Below the pieces are notes generated by a model that was not told the DNA's origin, searched no databases, and worked only from the letters and a program-made list of their open reading frames with translations. The translations under genes were made by a program, and so were the position numbers. Shown piece after piece: positions 37,819 through 47,126 of a stretch of DNA of 64,000 nt. This stretch comes from Aquabacterium sp. A3 (GTDB lineage: Bacteria; Pseudomonadota; Gammaproteobacteria; Burkholderiales; Burkholderiaceae_C): positions 1,178,001 through 1,242,000 of the forward strand of contig NZ_JBBPEV010000001.1 of NCBI RefSeq assembly GCF_038069945.1. Reading direction: 5' to 3'. The stretch's first letter is position 1, and the number at the start of each line of letters is the position of its first letter.

Positions 37819-38978
37819 CGTGCAGCCTCCTGCGCCAGGGCCACCACCCGGCCGGCATTGCCCAGCCAGGTCAGCTGCAGGCGGTCGATCGTGTCGCTGG
37901 CCCCCTGGGCCAGGCGCTCGCGCAGGGCGGTGTCTTCACACACACGCGTCAGGGCCGCCTCCAGTTGGCCGGGGCGCCCCTCTTCAAACAAACAGGCGTT
38001 CACGCCGTCGGTCAGCACCTCCAGCAGGTTGGGCACGGCAGGCGCCACGATGGCCTTGCCCAAGGCCAGGTACTCCATCAGCTTCAAGGGCGAGGCATAG
38101 GCGGTCACCGCCGGCTGCAGCGCCACATCAAACGCCGCCACATGGGCGGGCACCTGATCACGGTCAATCACCCCCGTGAAGGCCACGCGGTCGGCCAGGC
38201 CCAAACGGCGCGCCTGGGCTTCCAGGTCGGCGCGCACCGGCCCATCACCCACCACCAACAGCTGCGCATTGGTCGGGGCATGTGGTGTGGCCATCCAGTC
38301 GATGATGCGGTCCACGCCATGCCAGTCGCGCACGAATCCCGTGAACCCCAGCACCAGCCGTCCTTGCAGGCCCAGCCGCGACTTGGCCTCGTCTGGCGAA
38401 GGTGCCTGCGCAAAATGCGCACGGTTGATGCCATTGGGGATGACCACCACGCGCTGGGGTGGCACCCCCTGGTCCCACACGTGTTGGGCCAGCACGCGGG
38501 TCACGGGCAACACGCGGTCGGCGCCTCGCCAGGCTGTGCCCTCTGCCCAGCGGGCCAACCAGGGCAGGGCCAGGCCACCGCTGTGCTTTGAGCGCTCTTC
38601 CACCAAGGGCGCATTCACTTCCAGCAGCAGGGGCAGCTTCAAGCGCCGCGCCGCCATCAGGCCCGACAACAAGAACAGGTTGTAACGCTCGTAGATGACA
38701 TCGGGTTGGAAGTCGCGCGCAGCCTGCATCAGTTTGCGGTAGGCCACCCAGCTGTAGGCCAGCTCCATCAGCTCGTACAAGGCCTTGGGCATCAAGGCCT
38801 TGAGCTTGTGCACCCAGCCCATGTCGCTGCCCATCTGGCCCTGGCCGGACTGGTCTTCGGCCATCGGCGCCACCACGCGCACCTCGTGCCCCAGGGCACG
38901 CAGCGCCTCGATCATCTCTTCGATGTGAACCGCCTGCCCATCCTTGGAGGCCGTGCGGTGGTGATAAAGAATTTTCAT
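37815..38978 (-). CDS. GT4 family glycosyltransferase
   Basis: GT-B transferase of 387 aa. Starts with KILYHHRTASKDGQAVHIEEMIEAL; central DVIYERYNLFLLSGL and LEVNAPLVEER; C-terminal LGFTGFVRDWHGVDRIIDW and SPLKLMEYLALGKAIVAPAVPN. The YERYNLF and NAPL pattern resembles exosortase-locus GT4 enzymes, but the transferred sugar is not known. Thirteen bp from the upstream GT39-type gene. Confidence 0.88.
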   Translation of the reverse strand: MKILYHHRTASKDGQAVHIEEMIEALRALGHEVRVVAPMAEDQSGQGQMGSDMGWVHKLKALMPKALYELMELAYSWVAYRKLMQAARDFQPDVIYERYNLFLLSGLMAARRLKLPLLLEVNAPLVEERSKHSGGLALPWLARWAEGTAWRGADRVLPVTRVLAQHVWDQGVPPQRVVVIPNGINRAHFAQAPSPDEAKSRLGLQGRLVLGFTGFVRDWHGVDRIIDWMATPHAPTNAQLLVVGDGPVRADLEAQARRLGLADRVAFTGVIDRDQVPAHVAAFDVALQPAVTAYASPLKLMEYLALGKAIVAPAVPNLLEVLTDGVNACLFEEGRPGQLEAALTRVCEDTALRERLAQGASDTIDRLQLTWLGNAGRVVALAQEAAR

Positions 38979-38990
38979 GAAAACTATGGG

Positions 38991-40511
38991 TCAAGGCCGG
39001 CCCAAGCCGGACATCTGGCGGCACTGAAACACCGTGACGCCTGTGAATACATGGCGAGCAACCTCATCGCCCTGAGGACAAGGCCGGCTGCGCTTCAAGG
39101 CCGACATGTCATCGACCAGGAAGTAGCCCGCGCGCACGACATCGTCGGGCAAGGGGCTGGGACCGATCCACAGTCTTCCGGCATCGAATGCAAGGTCTCG
39201 TTGGCGCGGCAACAGGTGCAAGCGTTGCAAGGCGCCCTCGCCGAGCTTGTCGTAGATCCGCGTCCAGGTGGACGAGCCGCGAACCAGTTGCGGATCCTGA
39301 ATGGCCAGCACACTGCCCCAGTCAGGCCCGGCCAGGTAACGTGCCATGCCCCAAAAGCGCACATTGTCGGGCACATGCACCTGCACCTTGGCGCCAGGTG
39401 CGCGCGCCATCAGGATGTGGCCTGCCGCCTCTCTGAACTGCATCTTCCGGGGCAACTGCTCACGCTGGGGAATCTGCGCCCACACGGCCATCAACAGCAG
39501 CGCCGCCACCGCGGCGGCTGTCCAGCGGGCAGGCTGGCGGCCGCCCCCCAAGGTCAGGGCCAGCACCAGCGCGGGGGCGCAAAACGCCAGGGTTCGGTCC
39601 AACCAGATGGGCCTGAGCGTCACGGAGATCACACCCACCAACACCACCGGAAACACCACATAGGCCAGGCACACCAGGCGCTGTCGTGCCTGCCCCCAAA
39701 CGAGCACCGTCACCACCAGCAACACCGTCACCAGCGCACCGGCCTGGTAATGGGCCGCCGACAGCCCCGGAAAGTAGCCAAACCACCAGCCGCCCAAGGT
39801 GACGGCCATCACCTCCCAGGTGGGCTGCACCATGTGGCTCAACGACCGGAAGGAGGCATTGGCCAGCCAGGGCAGCAGCATCAGCGCGGCCAGCACCCAC
39901 ACGGCCACCACGCCCCTCGACAGGCTGATGCGACCGACCTTGTGCCAATGCCCCAGCAACAGATGCCCCAGCACCGCCCCCACCAAGATGAAGGCCGCAC
40001 TGTGCAAGGTGCTCAGCACCAGCAGGGTGAGCAGCAGCGCCGCGTAACGGCCACGGGTCGGTGCCGTCAGACAACGATCGGTCAGGTGCCAGGCCAGCAG
40101 CATCACCGTGCTCAGCATGGCGTACATGCGCAGCTCGGTGGCGTAATAAATCTCGCTGCCACACAAGGCCAGCGCCAGGGCTGCCACCAGGCCATGCGCC
40201 CGCCCCGCACGGTCGGCCACCACGTGATAGGCCAGCGCGATGGACAGCACGCTCCAGAACACCGAGTTGAGCAGCAACCACTCATCGGTGCGCGACCACA
40301 AGCTCCACAAGCCCAACTGCAGGTAATAGCCTGGCGGGTGCACATCAAACCGCAGCACGGCCACCGGGATCTCGGCCAGACTCAAGCTGGCAAAGCCGGC
40401 ACTGAACACCTCGTCCAGCCACAAGCCCTCCTGCCCCAGCGGCATCAGCCGCAGGCCCAGCCCCACCATCAGCACCACCAGCAAGACGGCGGCGGCCTGC
40501 GCCCGGCTCAT
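38991..40511 (-). CDS. GT39-like polytopic glycosyltransferase
   Basis: GT-C fold membrane enzyme (506 aa, about 11 helices). The first periplasmic loop has the catalytic-type acidic pair in GLWLDEVFSAGFASL (about residue 32), followed by FDVHPPGYYLQL, typical of GT39/PMT-related proteins that use polyprenyl-phosphate sugars. A C-terminal periplasmic tail (KVQVHVPDNVRFWGM) follows. It may add a side-chain sugar on the periplasmic face. Coupled by ATGA to the amidotransferase gene upstream. Confidence 0.82.
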   Translation of the reverse strand: MSRAQAAAVLLVVLMVGLGLRLMPLGQEGLWLDEVFSAGFASLSLAEIPVAVLRFDVHPPGYYLQLGLWSLWSRTDEWLLLNSVFWSVLSIALAYHVVADRAGRAHGLVAALALALCGSEIYYATELRMYAMLSTVMLLAWHLTDRCLTAPTRGRYAALLLTLLVLSTLHSAAFILVGAVLGHLLLGHWHKVGRISLSRGVVAVWVLAALMLLPWLANASFRSLSHMVQPTWEVMAVTLGGWWFGYFPGLSAAHYQAGALVTVLLVVTVLVWGQARQRLVCLAYVVFPVVLVGVISVTLRPIWLDRTLAFCAPALVLALTLGGGRQPARWTAAAVAALLLMAVWAQIPQREQLPRKMQFREAAGHILMARAPGAKVQVHVPDNVRFWGMARYLAGPDWGSVLAIQDPQLVRGSSTWTRIYDKLGEGALQRLHLLPRQRDLAFDAGRLWIGPSPLPDDVVRAGYFLVDDMSALKRSRPCPQGDEVARHVFTGVTVFQCRQMSGLGRP

Positions 40512-42421
40512 GCCCCGTCCTCGCTGACTTTCAAAAACGCGTCAAACATCAGCAACGACCACAGCACATCGCTGTGATCGCGCTGACCGCCCAGGTGCTG
40601 CTGCACCAGTTGGCTCAGCACCTGCCGGTTGAAGAACCCACAGTCGAGCATGCGCGGGCCCAGCACCGAGCCCCTCATGCGCTCGGCCAGCGGGCCGCGC
40701 AACCAGCGCGCCAGCGGCACCGAAAACCCCATCTTGGGCCGGTACAGCACATCGTGTGGCAGCAAGGGCTCAAACGCCTTCTTGAAGATGAACTTGCCTT
40801 CGCCGCCGGCCACCTTCATGCGGCTGGGCAAGGTGGCCACCCACTCGATCAGCTCGTGGTCCATCAAGGGCTCGCGCACCTCCAGCGAATGCGCCATGCT
40901 GGCGCGGTCCACCTTGGTGTTGATGTCGCCCACCAGCCAGGTTTTGTAATCCAGGTACTGCACCAGGGCCAGCGGGTCGTCCGTCTGGGCCTGCTGCGCA
41001 TGTTGCCTGAACAGCTCCACCGTGTGATAGCCCCCCAACTGGCGCTGCAAGGCCGGGCTCAGCAATGCGCGTCGCTCGTCGGTGCGCAGGCGTGACATGC
41101 TGTGTTGGTAGGCCTGCGCCCCGTCCATGGCCAGGGCCTGGAAGGTGGTCTTGGCGCGCAAGAACTGCGGCGCCCAGTCCAGCTTGGGATACAGCCAGCC
41201 CAGTGGGCCGAACACCGCGCGGCGCACAGGCAAGGGCAAGGCGCTGCGGGCCGATTCTTCGCCCAGGTGCATGCGGTAACGCCGATAACCACCCAGGGTC
41301 TCATCGCCCCCATCGCCCGACAAGGCCACCGTCACGTGCTTGCGTGCCATCTGGCACACCCGGTAGGTCGGTAGCGCCGAGCTGTCGGCAAAGGGCTCGT
41401 CGTACAGCCAGGCCAGTTGATCGATCAGGTCAAAATCATCGCTGCCCACCACCTCCAGACGGTGATCGGTCTGGTAGCGATCGGCCACCATCTGGGCAAA
41501 CTCGGATTCGTTGTACTTGGGGTCGTCAAAGCCGATGGCGCAGGTGCGCACGGGCGTGCTGGACCAGCCCGCCATGGCCGCCACCACCGCGCTGGAGTCC
41601 ACGCCCCCTGACAAGAAGGCGCCCAAAGGCACATCCGCGATCATGCGCAGGCGCACCGACTCCTTCACGCGCTCGCGCAACTCGGCCTCGGCATCGGCCT
41701 GGCTGATGGGGTTGTCCAGCGTGAAGCGAACGTCCCAATAAGGCGCGGACACCGGCATGGCCGCTGCTTGTCCGCCCGCCGCGCGGCGCCACAACATGCG
41801 GTGCCCGGCCGGCAGCTTGTGCGCGCCCTGGTAGATGCAGCGCGGGTCGGGCACATAACCCAGTGCGAAGTAGTCTTCCACCGCCAGCGGATCAATGCGC
41901 CGCTCAAAACCCGGGTGGGCCGTGATCACCTTCAGCTCAGAGCCAAACACCAAGGTGCCATCGGCCAGCAAGGCGTAATGCAGCGGCTTGACCCCCAGAC
42001 GGTCACGGGCCATGAACAATGTTTGCTCGCGCCGATCCCAGATGGCAAAGGCGAACATGCCACGCAAACGCAGCACGCAGTCTGGCCCCCAGGCCAGCCA
42101 GGCCTGGGCAATCACTTCGGTGTCGCTGCGGGTGCGGAAGTGGTGCCCCAAGGCCTCCAGTTCGGCGCGCAGCGCCTGAAAGTTGTAGATCTCGCCATTG
42201 AAGACGATGCCCACCTGACCGTCGGCCACGAACAAGGGCTGCTGCCCCGTGGCCAGGTCGATCACCGACAAACGGCGATGTCCCAGCGCCAGGCCAGGCT
42301 CCAGGTGCACGTCGGCCTCGTCGGGGCCACGGTGGGCCTGGATGTTGTTGATGCGCGCCGCCAGTGCCCCATCAAACAGGCGTTGGCCGCGCGTGTCAAA
42401 CATGCCGGATATGCCACACAT
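40508..42421 (-). CDS. Asparagine-synthase-like amidotransferase, XrtA/PEP-CTERM type
   Basis: Glutamine-dependent amidotransferase (637 aa) of the exosortase A subfamily; homologues are reported to be needed for floc formation in EPS-producing relatives. N-terminal glutaminase domain with nucleophile Cys2 (MCGISGMF), HRGPDEAD, GHRRLSVIDL and FNGEIYNFQ. C-terminal synthetase domain with the PP-loop LSGGVDSSAV and SGDGGDETLGGYRRY. It may amidate a uronic acid such as ManNAcA in the polymer rather than make asparagine (inference). Lies 6 bp downstream of xrtA. Confidence 0.93.
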   Translation of the reverse strand: MCGISGMFDTRGQRLFDGALAARINNIQAHRGPDEADVHLEPGLALGHRRLSVIDLATGQQPLFVADGQVGIVFNGEIYNFQALRAELEALGHHFRTRSDTEVIAQAWLAWGPDCVLRLRGMFAFAIWDRREQTLFMARDRLGVKPLHYALLADGTLVFGSELKVITAHPGFERRIDPLAVEDYFALGYVPDPRCIYQGAHKLPAGHRMLWRRAAGGQAAAMPVSAPYWDVRFTLDNPISQADAEAELRERVKESVRLRMIADVPLGAFLSGGVDSSAVVAAMAGWSSTPVRTCAIGFDDPKYNESEFAQMVADRYQTDHRLEVVGSDDFDLIDQLAWLYDEPFADSSALPTYRVCQMARKHVTVALSGDGGDETLGGYRRYRMHLGEESARSALPLPVRRAVFGPLGWLYPKLDWAPQFLRAKTTFQALAMDGAQAYQHSMSRLRTDERRALLSPALQRQLGGYHTVELFRQHAQQAQTDDPLALVQYLDYKTWLVGDINTKVDRASMAHSLEVREPLMDHELIEWVATLPSRMKVAGGEGKFIFKKAFEPLLPHDVLYRPKMGFSVPLARWLRGPLAERMRGSVLGPRMLDCGFFNRQVLSQLVQQHLGGQRDHSDVLWSLLMFDAFLKVSEDGA

Positions 42422-42427
42422 CGCCGT

Positions 42428-43987
42428 TCACCCGCCTCTTGCGGCCGTCCGGGCCGTCATCAGTGCCGCCATCAACGCATCCCCGTGTGCCCGCATGAAA
42501 TCGTTCAACAGCGCCTCGGTGTCATGGCCCTGCAGGGCGTACACCGTCAAGATGGCGCCGTCATCGCCCCGGCCCAGCACCAGGTCGGCCGCGCCCCACA
42601 GTTTGGCGCGCACATCGCTGGCCGTCAGCCGGCCATTGAGCCAGTACCACTGGTGCAGGCGCAAGCGCTGGGGCTGAGCCATCAGGCCCCCCTGGGTCGA
42701 GCGCAGATCAAAGGCGCGCACGGGCAAGGGCCGCCCATCGACTTGCACGGTCGCCTGGGCTTGAGACACCAGGGCCCAGGGGGCCTCCTTGTCGCCAGAC
42801 ACCACCGTGTTCGATGAGGTGACCAGCTTGCGCTGCGGCCCCTGCTGCCGGAAGTAGCCCACGTGCAGACCCACCCGGGCACCGTCGGCACGCTCGTACA
42901 CCTGATGGCGCTCCAGGCTGGGGTTCAGCAAGGTGGGGCCCCAGTCGGGCAAGGCCTCGGCACCCTGCGCCACCTGCCAGCCCGGGGCGGCCGGCGGCAG
43001 GCGCACATCCACCGGCTGGCTGGACACCCCCAGGCGGAACACCTCCAGCGCCATCAGGGGCGTGGCCAGCAACACGCCGGCCAGCAGCAAGGCAGGCCAC
43101 CCACGGCCCGTGCTGCCCTGCGATGGCAGGGGCATGGCCGACGTGGTGGGGATGGTGGGCGTGGGCGGGGCGTCAGGCTCGGTCCATCGCCCGCCCAGCC
43201 AGAACAAAATCATCAACACGATGGCAAAGAAGAACCACCCGTAGATGAGGTGGTCCACCCCGGTGGCAATCGTGTTGCCCGAATGGTGGCCCAGCATGAC
43301 GATGAGGTAGGCGCGCAACCAGTTGGCCAGCAAGGCCACCAGCACCGCCAGGCCCACGAACTTCAGGCGCAGCCAGTTGCTGCGGTAGTTCAGGTAGCCA
43401 TACAGGCAGCCCGCCATGAACCCGGTGATGAGGTAACGGATGCCGCTGCAGGCCTCCACCACCGACCATGAGCCCGAGGGGATGATGAACTCCAGCCCCT
43501 CGCGGTACACAGGCACACCCGACCAGCGCAACGCCAACACCGTGAAATCGGCCGTCCACGACATCAGCACCGGCAGCATGAAATCACCCACCGGCACGGC
43601 CAGGAACAAAAAGGCCAGCGGAAACCACCACACCCGTGCGGCACGCCAGCCCAACAGCAGCGGCACCATCGACACCAGCATGCCCACCAGGGCCAGCTGG
43701 GTGGCCGCATTCACCGCCACCAGGTCACCCGCCAGCCACAAGCCCATGCTGGCCCCCAGCGGCAGCAGGCCCCACCACGAAGGCTGCAGCGGCACGGCCC
43801 GCAGCGCCGCGCGCTCGCGCCACATCAGCCACAGCGAAATGGGCGGTATCACCCAGCCGTGGGCGTAGGTGTTGGAGCGATCCCAGACCTCGGCCATCGA
43901 CACGGCCGTGGGCCAGTACACCACCAGCACGGCCAAACAGGCCACCACCAGGGGGGTCAAGGCCTTGATCATCTGGGCTCGCGTCAT
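42428..43987 (-). CDS. xrtA: Exosortase A (XrtA) with C-terminal EpsI domain
   Basis: Inner-membrane sorting enzyme for PEP-CTERM proteins, also required for EPS in these loci. Residues 1-265 form the eight-helix exosortase domain with catalytic Cys180 (VVEACSGIRY), Arg225 (NWLRAYLIV) and His246 (GVDHLIYGWFF). After a linker rich in Pro/Thr and one more helix, residues about 320-519 form the EpsI domain (LPPAAPGWQV, YERADGARVGLHVGYF). The A subtype is usually fused in this way. The ATG at 43987 is set by the ATGA overlap with the TIGR03087-like gene; a longer reading is that gene in another frame. Confidence 0.95.
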   Translation of the reverse strand: MTRAQMIKALTPLVVACLAVLVVYWPTAVSMAEVWDRSNTYAHGWVIPPISLWLMWRERAALRAVPLQPSWWGLLPLGASMGLWLAGDLVAVNAATQLALVGMLVSMVPLLLGWRAARVWWFPLAFLFLAVPVGDFMLPVLMSWTADFTVLALRWSGVPVYREGLEFIIPSGSWSVVEACSGIRYLITGFMAGCLYGYLNYRSNWLRLKFVGLAVLVALLANWLRAYLIVMLGHHSGNTIATGVDHLIYGWFFFAIVLMILFWLGGRWTEPDAPPTPTIPTTSAMPLPSQGSTGRGWPALLLAGVLLATPLMALEVFRLGVSSQPVDVRLPPAAPGWQVAQGAEALPDWGPTLLNPSLERHQVYERADGARVGLHVGYFRQQGPQRKLVTSSNTVVSGDKEAPWALVSQAQATVQVDGRPLPVRAFDLRSTQGGLMAQPQRLRLHQWYWLNGRLTASDVRAKLWGAADLVLGRGDDGAILTVYALQGHDTEALLNDFMRAHGDALMAALMTARTAARGG

Positions 43988-45189
43988 GCGCGCACCTCGT
44001 CGATCCAGCCATCCAGCGCCGACAGGTGGGCCTGCCAGCTGTAGCGCGCCTGCACAAATGCGCGTGCCGCATGGCCCAGTTGCTCGCGCAACGCGGGTGC
44101 CTGCAGCATGCGCGAGGTGGCCTCCAGCAGTCCATCGGCGTCGGCCGCGCTGAACAGCCCGTCTTCGGCTGTGGCGCCTATGGCCTGGGCACACTCAGGC
44201 ACCGTCACCACCGGCTGCGACATGGCCATGGCCTCCAGGATCTTGTTCTGGATGCCACGGGCCACCCTCAAGGGCGCCACCACCGCACGGGCATGGGCCA
44301 GGTAAGGCCGCACATCGGGCACGGTGCCGGTCACGACCACGTCGTCACCGGCCAGCGCCTTGACCTGGGCCGCCGGATTGCGCCCCACGATGTAGAAGCG
44401 CACCTGCGGCCATTGCCCACGCAAGCGCGGCAACACCGCCTGCGCAAACCAGCACACGCCGTCGATGTTGGGCCAGTAATCCATCGCGCCGGTGAACACC
44501 ACGGGCCACTCGTCAGGCGCAAAGGGGCTGTCCAGCCCGGGCTGGGGCGCAAACACCTCGGCATCCACCCCGTTGCTGATCGATTGAACGCGGGCGGCAG
44601 ACTCTGGCGCCAGCCCCTGAAACAGCGCCGCCTCTTTGGGCGTCACAAAGAAAGACTGCCGCGCCTGGGCGGCCACCTCGCGCTCGTAGGCCAGCAGACG
44701 GCGTCCCTCGCGCCGGTACAGCACCGACATGGGCCAGGTGTGCTCGGGCGCGTACTGCGTCCACTTGGTGGAATCAACGTCCACGAAATCAACCAGCATG
44801 GGCACCTTGGGCAGCAAGGGCGTGGCGAACTGCGCCATGGCCCCCGAAAACACCACCGACACGTCGATGCCATGCCGCGCCGCCACTTCGCGCACCCAGG
44901 CGTGCAGTGACGGCCGGCGGTAAAACGCCAGCGACAGGGCCTCGCCCGTCAACAGGCCGCGCAAGGCTTGCACCTTGCCCCAACGGGCGTCAACACGTTC
45001 AATGTGCAGATCGGGGCACAGCTGACTCAGCTCACCCACATGGGCTTCGTCTTCGGGGTCATCGATGAAGGTGCCCAGAAACACCCGATGGCGCTGCACC
45101 AGGTGCTTGAGCAGGTGGTACGAACGCACCTTGTCGCCCTTGTTGGGCGGAAAAGGCAAACGGTGCACCAGGTACAGGACATTGGCCAT
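43984..45189 (-). CDS. GT4 glycosyltransferase, XrtA/PEP-CTERM subfamily (TIGR03087-like)
   Basis: GT-B transferase (401 aa) of a second exosortase A-specific family. N-terminal LYLVHRLPFPPNKGDKVRSYHLLKHL is diagnostic. DFVDVDSTKWTQYA and ERRLLAYEREVA-type segments follow; the donor half has VVFTGAMDYWPNIDGVCWFA and VVAPLRVARGIQNKILEAMAMSQPVV. Substrate unknown. Ends in an ATGA overlap with xrtA and starts 1 bp after the FemAB gene's stop. Confidence 0.94.
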   Translation of the reverse strand: MANVLYLVHRLPFPPNKGDKVRSYHLLKHLVQRHRVFLGTFIDDPEDEAHVGELSQLCPDLHIERVDARWGKVQALRGLLTGEALSLAFYRRPSLHAWVREVAARHGIDVSVVFSGAMAQFATPLLPKVPMLVDFVDVDSTKWTQYAPEHTWPMSVLYRREGRRLLAYEREVAAQARQSFFVTPKEAALFQGLAPESAARVQSISNGVDAEVFAPQPGLDSPFAPDEWPVVFTGAMDYWPNIDGVCWFAQAVLPRLRGQWPQVRFYIVGRNPAAQVKALAGDDVVVTGTVPDVRPYLAHARAVVAPLRVARGIQNKILEAMAMSQPVVTVPECAQAIGATAEDGLFSAADADGLLEATSRMLQAPALREQLGHAARAFVQARYSWQAHLSALDGWIDEVRA

Positions 45190-45190
45190 G

Positions 45191-46234
45191 TCACCCCAGG
45201 CTGCGCACGATGAAGGGCCCCAACCAGTTGGCCACGCCGATGGGCAGGCGACGCCAGCCCTCGATCATCAGCTTGTACTTGGCGTTGGACGGGTTGTTCT
45301 GTGGGATCGAATCTCGCGTGAACAAGCGGTATTCGTAATGCAGGGGCGTGGGCTCAAAGCCCCAGTTCTTCTTGAACGAATACGAGCCCGTGCCCTGTTT
45401 GCTGCGCCCGTAGTCAAACACCTTCAGGCCACGCGCGCAAGCACGCCGCATCAGCTCCCAATACTTGAAGTCATTGGCCGCCAGATCACGGGCTGCCACG
45501 GCATCGCCCGCGTAATAAGGCAGCACCTCGTCGCGAAAATAAAAGCTCATCACACTGCTGACGGGCTGACCCTGTGCATCGCACACCGTCATCACTTCGC
45601 AGTCGTCGCCAAACACCTCGAACAAGGCTTCGAAGTAGCGCTTGGGCATGGCCGGTGTGCCGTGCCTATGCACGTTGTCGGCGTACAGGGCAAAAAATCG
45701 GTTCACGTCCGGATCAATGTGCGAGCTCAGGCCATTCTTGATGCCCTTGCGCACCATCGCGCGCTGCTTGCGCGGAATGGCCAGCATGTTGTCTTCTTCC
45801 TTGGGCAAGATCTCCTTGCGGAAGGTGACATACAGGTCTTGCGTGGGCCAGTCGGCATGGTGCTGCCGCACATGGCGCAGCTCCAGGTGTTGCGCCCCCA
45901 GCTCGCGGCCCAGGGCCTCGGCGGCCTGCTCCAGGGCCTGGGCCACCTCGGGTGCATCGGCCAGCACACCGCCATACACCGCAAAGGGCAGGCTGGTCAG
46001 GGCGTTGCCAAACAGGCGGCTCTTCACGTGTCCCAACGGCAGCACGCCGCGCACCTGTCCACCCTGCTCCACGCACAGGTAGTGGGTGCGGTGCTTCCAC
46101 ACACGCTCCAGAATGCCTTGCCAGGCCGCACGGTGAAAGAAGGTGCCCTCCGGGTGCGCCATCACGTAAGCATCCCAGCGGGCGGCCAGGGCCACATCAC
46201 CAGCGCTCAGGCGCGACACCTTCACGGCAGACAT
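45191..46234 (-). CDS. FemAB family protein, XrtA/PEP-CTERM system
   Basis: GNAT-like FemAB/FemX-related aminoacyl- or acyl-transferase (347 aa). Family members near XrtA may attach amino acids or acyl groups to the EPS intermediate. Motifs: HPEGTFFHRAAWQGIL at the N-terminus, the substrate-binding IPRKQRAMVRKGIKNGL, SVMSFYFRDEVLPYYAGD and VFDYGRSKQGTGSYSFKKNWGFEP. The ATG at 46234 leaves a 4-bp gap to the deacetylase; residues read upstream of it are from another frame. Confidence 0.92.
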   Translation of the reverse strand: MSAVKVSRLSAGDVALAARWDAYVMAHPEGTFFHRAAWQGILERVWKHRTHYLCVEQGGQVRGVLPLGHVKSRLFGNALTSLPFAVYGGVLADAPEVAQALEQAAEALGRELGAQHLELRHVRQHHADWPTQDLYVTFRKEILPKEEDNMLAIPRKQRAMVRKGIKNGLSSHIDPDVNRFFALYADNVHRHGTPAMPKRYFEALFEVFGDDCEVMTVCDAQGQPVSSVMSFYFRDEVLPYYAGDAVAARDLAANDFKYWELMRRACARGLKVFDYGRSKQGTGSYSFKKNWGFEPTPLHYEYRLFTRDSIPQNNPSNAKYKLMIEGWRRLPIGVANWLGPFIVRSLG

Positions 46235-46238
46235 CGCA

Positions 46239-47120
46239 TCAGGCAAAGGCCACCTCCGGTGTCGACACGGCAGGCTCGTCGCGCAAGAAAATCTCGTCCA
46301 TTCGGCCCCATTCAAAATCGGCCAGCAAGCGATCCAGCCGGCCAGCCATCTGCCCCAGGTTCACGTAGTGCCGAAAGCCCGACTTCCAGTCGATGCCCTG
46401 CACCCGGGGCTGATCGGGGTCGATCTCCCAGGGATGGAAATAAAACACCGCCGATTGCTGCTCGCGCGCATTGACCTGCTGCAGCATCCAGCGCGACAAG
46501 GCGTACGGAAACAGCCGAAAGTAGCCACCGCCGCTGGACGGCAGGTTACGGTTCATCAAGCGCAGCGTGGTGGGCGGCACCTCCACCAGGCCCGGGCGCG
46601 TGCGGTATTTGAACCGTGGCGCGTCCGGCATGCCATAGTGGTCGTGCTGGATGGGGTAGATGCTGGAGCTGTAGCGGTGCCCCGTGCGGGCCAGCACGTC
46701 CAGGGCCCACAGGTTGCCGCCGCCGATCGAGAAGCTCGGGGCGCGGTAACCCAGCACCGGACGGCCGCTGAGGTCTTCCAGCAAGGCCTTGGTGCGCAGC
46801 ACATCCTGCTCGAAGTCGGCCTCGCTGAGGTCGCTCACACGCTCGTGGCCATAACCATGGCTGGCCACCTCGTGCCCGGCCGCTGCGATGTCTTTGACCA
46901 ATTGCGGGTAGCGCTGCGCGATCCAGCCCAGGGTGAAGAACGTGGCCCGGGTGTTGTGACGCGCCAGCATGTCCAGGATCTGGCCCACATTGCGGGCCAC
47001 GCGGCACTCACGGGCATCCCAGTCGCTGCGGGCGATGTAGGGCGCGAAGGCCGACACCTGGAAGTAGTCTTCCACATCGATCGTGAAGGCGTTGACCACG
47101 CCACGTGGTGCTGGGCTCAT
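46239..47120 (-). CDS. Polysaccharide deacetylase, XrtA/PEP-CTERM system
   Basis: NodB-domain metal-dependent deacetylase (293 aa) of the exosortase A subfamily; removes N- or O-acetyl groups from the EPS or its precursor. The catalytic aspartates are in FTIDVEDYF (Asp15-Asp18), the metal histidines in EVASHGYGHERV, then GYRAPSFSIG and FYFHPWEID. No signal peptide, so it would act in the cytoplasm on lipid-linked intermediates. Next to the FemAB gene and the ATPase gene. Confidence 0.93.
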   Translation of the reverse strand: MSPAPRGVVNAFTIDVEDYFQVSAFAPYIARSDWDARECRVARNVGQILDMLARHNTRATFFTLGWIAQRYPQLVKDIAAAGHEVASHGYGHERVSDLSEADFEQDVLRTKALLEDLSGRPVLGYRAPSFSIGGGNLWALDVLARTGHRYSSSIYPIQHDHYGMPDAPRFKYRTRPGLVEVPPTTLRLMNRNLPSSGGGYFRLFPYALSRWMLQQVNAREQQSAVFYFHPWEIDPDQPRVQGIDWKSGFRHYVNLGQMAGRLDRLLADFEWGRMDEIFLRDEPAVSTPEVAFA

Positions 47121-47126
47121 GGGCGC